In this document: positions 57,554-64,000 of the stretch, in pieces
Layout: every line of letters begins with the position of its first letter
How positions within the stretch are numbered: the stretch's first letter is position 1
Assembly (NCBI GenBank): GCA_051453625.1
Contig: JBOZIK010000001.1
Coordinates: 253,575,107-253,639,106 of the forward strand
Source of the DNA: Welwitschia mirabilis
Lineage: Eukaryota; Gnetophyta; Gnetopsida; Welwitschiales
DNA length: 64,000 bases
Reading direction: 5' to 3'
Notes under the pieces: model-generated
Seen by the model: the letters and a program-made list of their open reading frames with translations, nothing else
Told to the model about the DNA's origin: nothing
The model's database searches: none
Translations under genes and position numbers: made by a program

Positions 57554-58057
57554 TGTGAAAACCATGTGAATTACTAATTTTTTTTAACATTATATTATGA
57601 TATGATATTTTGGGTGTGATTTATATTATCTCTCTTATTTTCATATTTTTCTCTATGGTTTGAAAGTTTATAAGATCAGTAAATTTTTATTTTTATTTTT
57701 ATGAGAATATTGAATAAAATGATTAAAATATATGATGTCTTTATTTTATACTTATTACCTTTGATTATACATATTATTATGTTATTTATCTTTATCATGA
57801 TCACTAGTACTATTTCTTCTACATGTTGTTTTAATGTATAAGATGAAGCTATAGAATTGTAACCATTGATATGAATCTATGGATACCTAGAATAGTAGTT
57901 CATAGGGTAAGGTAAATGATGTAAATCATCACCATCAAATGAAATGAAGGATATCTTTAGGTAATCTGATAACATACTCTATAGAAAAACATCTAGATTA
58001 TTAGCATGTTTCATTACTTATATCATCATCACTTTTATGAGATGTACAAGGAGACTA

Positions 58058-58104
58058 ATTAGAGGGGGAGGGGGAAGGAGAGGGGGAGGGAGGGGGGGGG
58101 GGGG
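58058..58104 (+). repeat. expanded G-rich polypurine tract
   Basis: A 47-nt purine tract made of G runs of 3 to 13, running into a 29-N gap (58105-58133). R2 has only ATTGGGGGTGG at the same place. It precedes the LTR and so marks an expanded polypurine tract. It has potential to form a G-quadruplex. Confidence 0.85.
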
Positions 58105-58131
58105 NNNNNNNNNNNNNNNNNNNNNNNNNNN

Positions 58132-58680
58132 NNTAATAAAGCTTGAAATTTTTTCAAACTTATAATTTTTCATTAATTTAGAGTTATAGTAATACACTTA
58201 AAGATATGTTTTTGATTTTAGGAGACTAGAGCATTAAAAGTTTTATAATTATGAAATGATGAATTTTAATCTATTTTGAGGTGAAATGTGATGCTCATAA
58301 TGAGGAGATTAAGATATAAGATAGATATGCATAGAATAAAGAATGATTTTAACTTGTTAGACCTAGAGATAACTTATAGTACATTTTTCATCATCATATT
58401 TCACCCACTTACTAAAGTGATAATTTTAACTCATTTTCATAATAAATGCTTGACATTAAAGGATATCAAAACCCATTAACATAGTAGCAGATTACGAATT
58501 TACATTTTGAGAGCTATAATATAGTAATTTTTAGTTAAATTTGATGTTTTCATGTAATATTAATTATAAGAAATGTAATTAAGCCAATTTAGATTTTTGG
58601 AATTTTTATAGTTATTCTAATAACTATCTATGACACTATCACACTATTTCTAGTGTATTTTATTGCTATAGTACCATGTA
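58132..58680 (+). repeat. LTR of element 3, first copy
   Basis: Begins near the gap end with TAATAAAGCTTGAAATTTTT, matching TGATAAAGCTTGATATTTTT of the second copy. Ends at CCAT or CCATGTAA near 58,675-58,680. Coding homology of RT begins immediately after. Confidence 0.75.
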
Positions 58681-58953
58681 ATAGCTAGCCCCACTTTTAT
58701 AGTTTAAGATAAAATCTACCTTAAAGATAATGCAAAATCTATTAGGAAATCCTAATGTAGACTTAATCCAATACTTAAACAAGTTACTAAACATGAAATC
58801 ATTAAATTAATGGATCTTAGAATTATTTATGCCATTTCTAATAGTTAATGGATTAGTCCTTTGACAGTATTACCTAAAAAAGATGGGATGTGGAGAATGT
58901 GTATGGGATGTGGAGAATGTGTATTGATTTTAGAAATCTTAATGAAGTAACAA
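58681..58953 (+). pseudogene. reverse transcriptase fragment between the two LTRs of element 3
   Basis: A CCCCAC-TTTATAGTTTAAG start, then KIYLKDNAKSI-like sequence, RLNP, ILKQVTKHEIIKLMDLRIIY, AISNS, then WISPLTVLPKKDGMWRMCM, duplicated, then ILEILMK. It is the N-terminal RT part of an Athila-type element, homologous to 3060-3300 of element 1 and starting at the same codon. It ends where R2 begins. A 20-bp exact duplication shifts the frame. It is the only pol left between these two LTRs. Confidence 0.82.
58885..58924. repeat. exact 20-bp tandem duplication
   Basis: GGGATGTGGAGAATGTGTAT occurs twice in a row (58885-58904, 58905-58924) with no difference, so it is younger than the surrounding decay. 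Confidence 0.95.
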
Positions 58954-59461
58954 ATGTGAAATCCATGTGATTTACTGATTTTTTAACATTATACTATGAT
59001 ATGATATTTTGGGTGTGCTTTATATCATCTAGCTTATTTTCATATTTTTCTTTATGGTTTAAAAATTTAATAAAATTAGTAAAATTTTTATTTTTCTTTT
59101 TCTTAGAATATTGAATAAAAAGGTTAAAATATATGATGTCTTTGTTTTATACTTATTACCTCTGATTATACATATTATTATGTTATTTATCTTTATCATT
59201 ATCATTGGTACTATTCCTTCTACATGTTATTTTGATGTATAGGATGAAGCTATAGAACTTTAACCATTGATATGAATCTATGAATACCTAGAATAATAGT
59301 TCATAAGGTAAGGTAAACAATGTAAATCCTCACAATTAGATGAAATTAAAGATATATTTAGGTAAGATGATAATAAATCTAATAACATACCCTATAGACA
59401 AACATATAGATTATTAACATGTTTTATTACTTATATCATCATCACTTTTATGAGATGCATA

Positions 59462-59481
59462 AGGAGACTAATTGGGGGTGG
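59462..59481 (+). promoter_or_regulatory. polypurine tract before the second LTR of element 3
   Basis: AGGAGACTAATTGGGGGTGG directly precedes TGTGATAAAGC. Confidence 0.7.
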
Positions 59482-60033
59482 TGTGATAAAGCTTGATATT
59501 TTTTCAAACTTATAATTTTTCATTAATTTAGAGTTATAGTACTACACTTAAAAGATGTGTTTTTGACTTTAGGAGACTAGAGCATCAAAAGTTTAATAAT
59601 TATGAAATGATGAATTTTAACCTATCTTGAGGTGAAATGTGATGCTCATAATGAGGAGGTTAAGATATAAGATAAATATGTAGAGAATCAAGAATGACTT
59701 TAACTTGTCAGACCTAGAGATAAGTTATAGTCCACTTATCATCATCATCTTTCATCCACTTACTAAAGTGATAATTTTAACTCCTTGTCATATTAAATGC
59801 TTGATATTAAAGGATATTAAAGCCTATTAACATTGTAGTAGATTATAAATTTACATTTTTAAAGCTATAATATAGTCATTTTTTAGTCAAATTTTATGTT
59901 TTCATGTAATATTAATTTTAATGAATGTAATTAAGCCAATTTAAATTTTTGGAATTTTTGTAGTTATTTTCTAACTGTCTGCGACACCGTCACACTATTT
60001 CCTAGTGTATTTTAGTGCTATAGTGCCATGTAA
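59482..60033 (+). repeat. LTR of element 3, second copy
   Basis: About 550 bp, from TGTGATAAAGCTTG to GTGCCA (60028) or GCCATGTAA (60033). It matches 58132-58680 along its length. The ORF at 58288-58479 in the first copy has no intact counterpart here. Confidence 0.78.
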
Positions 60034-63000
60034 CTTTTATCCTTTATAAACATGAATTACAAATTAAAAAATAGACATTTTAACACCTATTCATCTAAAA
60101 CTGATCTAGGTACATTTATATAAGCCCCTTGCTAAATTAGAATTCAAGTCAAATACATGCCATTAAACTCATTTTATAGAAGTTCTATGCTTTATTTTGC
60201 ATTGGAAGGAGTCTTGACCATATTTCTCTCTCTTTTAATTATTATCTTATAAGTTAAGCATTTTGTAGTATACATTATTATTTATTGTATCATTATACAC
60301 TCATTTTCATCCTTTTATATTTATTTTTTGTCTTTGTTCCTTCATTTCCATGCATATGAAGGGAATTATGGAATAGTAAAGTGCACATGATTGATAATCA
60401 TAAGAGGATAATAAGACATTAGATCTTGTTAAAATTTGGATCAAATACTAATGAAAAGGATTATAATTATGTACAAAACTGAAAAGTGATACTTTCCTTA
60501 TATTTTCATTTCTTATGTTTACATGACTTGTTCATTTTTATTATGTATTCCTTTTAATGTAATTAGATATTTTCTAGATGTTACATATTTAGTGTCAACA
60601 TGATTGTTATATATTTAGTGCCTATCATAGCATTATCTAATAATTCATATCTTGTAACTTTATTTTGTGTTCTATTATTCTTCACAATTCTACCCTTTCT
60701 TCTTAAGATTTTAATGATGAATTCTTTTTTTCTTTCTAATACCATAAATTTAGCATGTTTATTAATAATTCACTTATTTTTAAAATTACATTGGTTTTTC
60801 TCTCTTTCTTTTTCTTTTCTTTTATTCTCTTCTTAATTAAAGTAATACTAGTGATGTTTAGTGGTTGTTTTAACCATAGCTCTTTCTCTATAACTCCATT
60901 TGTTCTAAAATTTTGTAATAGCTTACTCTATTAGTTTAAAAACTTTTATTTTACTTAGTGAAAATTATATTTTAGCCTCAAAAATTTCATTTCTAGATAT
61001 TCACAATTAAGTTGTAAGTTTACTTGGAATTTTTATAAATTTGTAAAATTCTAACATTTCCATTCTTGCATAATGAATTTTTTTGCCATCTTACTATGTT
61101 TTCAAAAAGTTAAGATATAATATTGTATAAGTTTTTAAGTAATTTAGAATATAAAATATGTTGTTTCTAATGTTCTATGGTTTTCTTAATATTTTTGGTC
61201 AAATTAAAATTAACCATTTATTTGTAGGTTTTTCTAAATGGTTTATTTCTTAATAGTTTTAATCAATCTAACTTGATTTTTAATATTTTATTCTAAGAAC
61301 TATTTTAAGGAATTATTTGATTTATTTGATAATTTTGATAGTTTATTTTCTTAAGCTTTTTTTAATCAATTTTCTCTTTTTTCTCTTCTTCTTCCAATCA
61401 AAATATCATGAAATAAATTAGATTTTCTTTGATAAAATAAATGTTTACATGATGATTTTTGATTAATTACTTATTGATTTATAATCTAAGTTATATGACT
61501 TTCATAAATCATTTCAACCCTAAGTAAGAGCTATTTTTCAAGTGAAATACATTGAAATTAGTGAAAATAGTATTAAGGTAAAATTGATAGCTTTGTTAAT
61601 TTCAAAAACCATGTTTTCAAAGGGATACCTTTTCATGCTAAGTTGATGTATAATTAGTATAAAATGAAATAAAACTTTTGAATAACTCATATATATCCAT
61701 TTTATGTTATTTTGAGTAGTGAAATTTTTAAGAAATATATTTTTTCATAATAATAAATTAAGTTAGTTTTGATCATGTTAACTCTTTTTACCTTTCATTT
61801 GAGTTATAGATAATCTTTAGATTTGTAGTAACTATTTATTAAATATTATTTATTTTTTATTTTTTTTTACATCTTGTGATTTTTACACATCTAAATTCTT
61901 AAATTTTATTATATGTTATATCTTGTGGTTACATGAATTCACTTCTCTCTATTACTAATCAATAGTAGTTTTATCATGTAAAGTGATAATTTGATTAGAT
62001 AAAGTGTAATATTTTCTTTAATATTATATTACAAGTTCATTGTTTTAATACTTATGTGCTTCCATTGTATTTAAATTGATCTAGAATATTTATTTATGCT
62101 TTATTTCTAAGTTATTCATGCTTTATTACTTTTCCCTAAGTTAATTGGTTATCTTAAGTACACAATTCTTTTTATAAAGGATCAGAGCATGATCTTCTCA
62201 TTCTAAATATTAATTTTTTTCCTCTAATTATTAAGACATTAAATATAATGTTTAAGGAAGATTTAGGAGTAGATAAAGAAGTAGACAAAGAATTATTTAC
62301 TATTATTCATAAGAAGTTTCATGATCTAGATAATTTGTTATAAAGAAGATAACGTAGAAACTTCTACTACATCTTTTAAATTCTATAGATTTTACATCAG
62401 ATAATATTAGAAAGAAGTTCCTACTATTAGGAAAAGTAATGAAAAAGGCTCTATGTAAGAAATATTTTATCGATCTACCATTGTCCACTAACTTCTATAA
62501 AAGGTAATTTACACTTTGGAATTTGTACATCCAAAAGATATCGTTCTCCGATCTATCTCTATAATGATTTATGCTAAGAGTGGAAACATTTAGAAGAGCA
62601 TAATACTTTATATTACCTTAAGTATATATTTAATATAAATATTTTTTCACATAACAATAAAATATGACCAGTTTCAAATGACTTGAACCTCTTTTAGGAG
62701 ATCTAATACATACCTTGAATAAAATTCTAAATTTGATTAAACCACCTTTATTAAAGTAAGATTTCATATGCCTATGTGCTTTTTACAAAATAATAAGAAA
62801 CATAACTATCTTTTTGTATTATAAATTCTTCACTAGAGAAAATATTAAAATTATAGATTCCATTAACATGGATCAAGTCCAAGAATTAAGATAGAATCCT
62901 AGGAGCCATATAAGTTAATTAAATTAAAATAGCTCAATTACTTTCACTACCATAAGTTATAATTTATACATCATTCATGGTAAAAATAGAAGTAGATAAG

Positions 63001-64000
63001 AATAATAAAGAAGAATTCAAGGGGAAATGGTTAAGAAAAAATAGGAGTAAGAACAAAAAAGGAAAGGATGATAAATTAGTAATAGAGAATAAAGGGCATG
63101 GTTTTAGGATGATGAAAAACCCTATCTAATATTTAACTTTATTTTTTAAATGAATTCCCTTTTAATGTTAACTTTTTAATAAGATGTAGAATTAACATTA
63201 ATCATACACTAATGATACCAGTATTAAAGCATTAGTGATAATGATAAAAGTACATATTTGATGGAAGAACTAAACCATTAAAACTAACGATGGAATCATC
63301 AAAATTGATAGAGAATTGAAATCAATCAAAGAATAGAAAGATAAAGTTAATGATAAAGGTATCAAAATTAATAAAAGAAACAAAACATTAATGGAAATAA
63401 GCAAAATAATTTTTATATGAAAATCAATTAAAAAAAAAGAGACATATACTACTATTTAATAACCTTAATTTTTACACAAAAATATTAAGAAACATAGCAC
63501 AAAAAAAAAAACTTTGATTGGGACAATATTCCAACCTAGATTTAACAATTATCTCATTATATCTAAAGAGTATTTTATTATTCAACAAAAACTCTTTGTA
63601 TAAATGCTATTATTCTTCTTTTTCTAAAAATCAATTATAGAAAAATGACACTTGTGATTTTGTGTTAGGAAAATAAGCAAAGGTGAATGTAGAATAAGCA
63701 AAAGCAATTATTGTCTATGTTGTGCTTCCTCTAATATATGCATGATCACTAACCATAAGGAGTTGTTTACTAGCATAATAATTATCTTTTAGTAACACAT
63801 TGGTATATAAATACATTATTGTATTCTTTTATTTTTTGTAAAATTTAAGATTAAAGAATGTAATAATTAACCAACTTTAGAGATATTTCTCCACTCCAAA
63901 ATCAAAAACTTATCTCATTAAATTCTTATTTTAGTTAAATGAAAATGTCATTATATGAAAAGAGAGCTCTAAATTAAAAATAGATCTATAAGTATGTTCA
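60034..64000. other. AT-rich, nothing firmly recognised
   Basis: No family resemblance was established on either strand. A plus-strand stretch at 62,230-63,110 ends in Lys-rich codons (NKKGKDDKLVIENKGHGF) and could be an old transposon gag or LINE ORF1, without motif support. Near 63,190-63,400 short ATTAATGATAAAG-like words recur loosely. ORFs at 60600-60836 and 62303-62488 look like chance. Confidence 0.4.

Larger units (their letters stand above)
57554..58680 (+). repeat. direct repeat R1: 3' internal end plus LTR of element 3
   Basis: It aligns with R2 (58954-60033) throughout, for example GATATGATATTTTGGGTGTG in both and GCTATAGT then CCATGTAA at both ends. The last 550 bp (from about 58132) is the LTR; the part before it is the 3' internal region. 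The difference in length lies mainly in a G-rich tract and a 29-N gap. Confidence 0.82.
58954..60033 (+). repeat. direct repeat R2: 3' internal end plus LTR of element 3
   Basis: Second copy of R1. It keeps the polypurine tract as AGACTAATTGGGGGTGG (to 59481) and the LTR start TGTGATAAAGC at 59482. Confidence 0.82.

Noticed and set aside
62230-63110. Host gene or transposon ORF with Lys-rich end
   Set aside because: No family motif, and the frame is broken; kept as unrecognised.

Overview
The window looks like nuclear DNA of a plant with a large, AT-rich, repeat-dominated genome. It contains Athila/Tat-type Ty3/gypsy elements, Ty1/copia LTRs, plant-type LINEs and dinucleotide repeats, and no bacterial-style gene packing. 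Nearly every recognisable coding stretch is broken by stops. The stops that can be judged mostly replace Gln, Arg or Trp codons, as C-to-T and G-to-A transitions would do, which suggests long decay of methylated transposons. The species cannot be told from sequence alone; the pattern suits a seed plant with old, retained transposons. No host gene, rRNA or intact tRNA was recognised.

Left third (1-24,000): a nested retrotransposon stack. A copia element on the plus strand ends with its polypurine tract at about 303 and an LTR that starts at 316. That LTR is split by two Athila/Tat-like elements in opposite orientation. Element 1 (plus, 401-11,432) is flanked by TGTAG/CGTAG. Element 2 (minus, 12,365-23,023) is flanked by an exact TTGGA duplication. 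With both removed, the copia LTR reads through (316-400, 11,433-12,364, 23,024 to about 23,520) and matches a second, minus-strand copy at 52,241-53,270. Element 2 keeps the full order 5' LTR, tRNA-type primer binding site, gag, protease, RT, RNase H, integrase, polypurine tract, 3' LTR. Element 1 has lost gag and protease, carries an antisense PIF1-type helicase fragment near the end of its 5' LTR, and has an extra degenerate ORF downstream of integrase.

Middle (24,000-40,600): a minus-strand copia gag with its LTR, two plus-strand LINE remnants head to tail (26.2-31.6 kb), a plus-strand LTR related to that copia LTR, a minus-strand LINE RT (35.6-36.4 kb), two weak tRNA-derived SINE candidates, and long AT-rich stretches in which nothing is recognisable.

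Right part (40,600-64,000): three copies (A, B, C) of a long LTR surround a minus-strand gag with a primer binding site and a polypurine tract but no pol, which resembles a gag-only non-autonomous retrotransposon. A roughly 44-bp tandem array fills the space between its primer binding site and gag. Next come the minus-strand copia LTR and a third Athila-like element (element 3) with an integrase remnant and a tandem LTR - RT fragment - LTR arrangement (54.5-60.0 kb). The last 4 kb is AT-rich DNA with nothing recognised. Assembly gaps sit at 325-355, 6130-6351, 9303-9710, 15079-15178, 20732-20741, 38995-38998, 41038-41564, 44581-44680, 49593-49692 and 58105-58133; several interrupt tandem or simple repeats. 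Homologies were judged by eye and by hand translation, so element edges without a target-site duplication are approximate.
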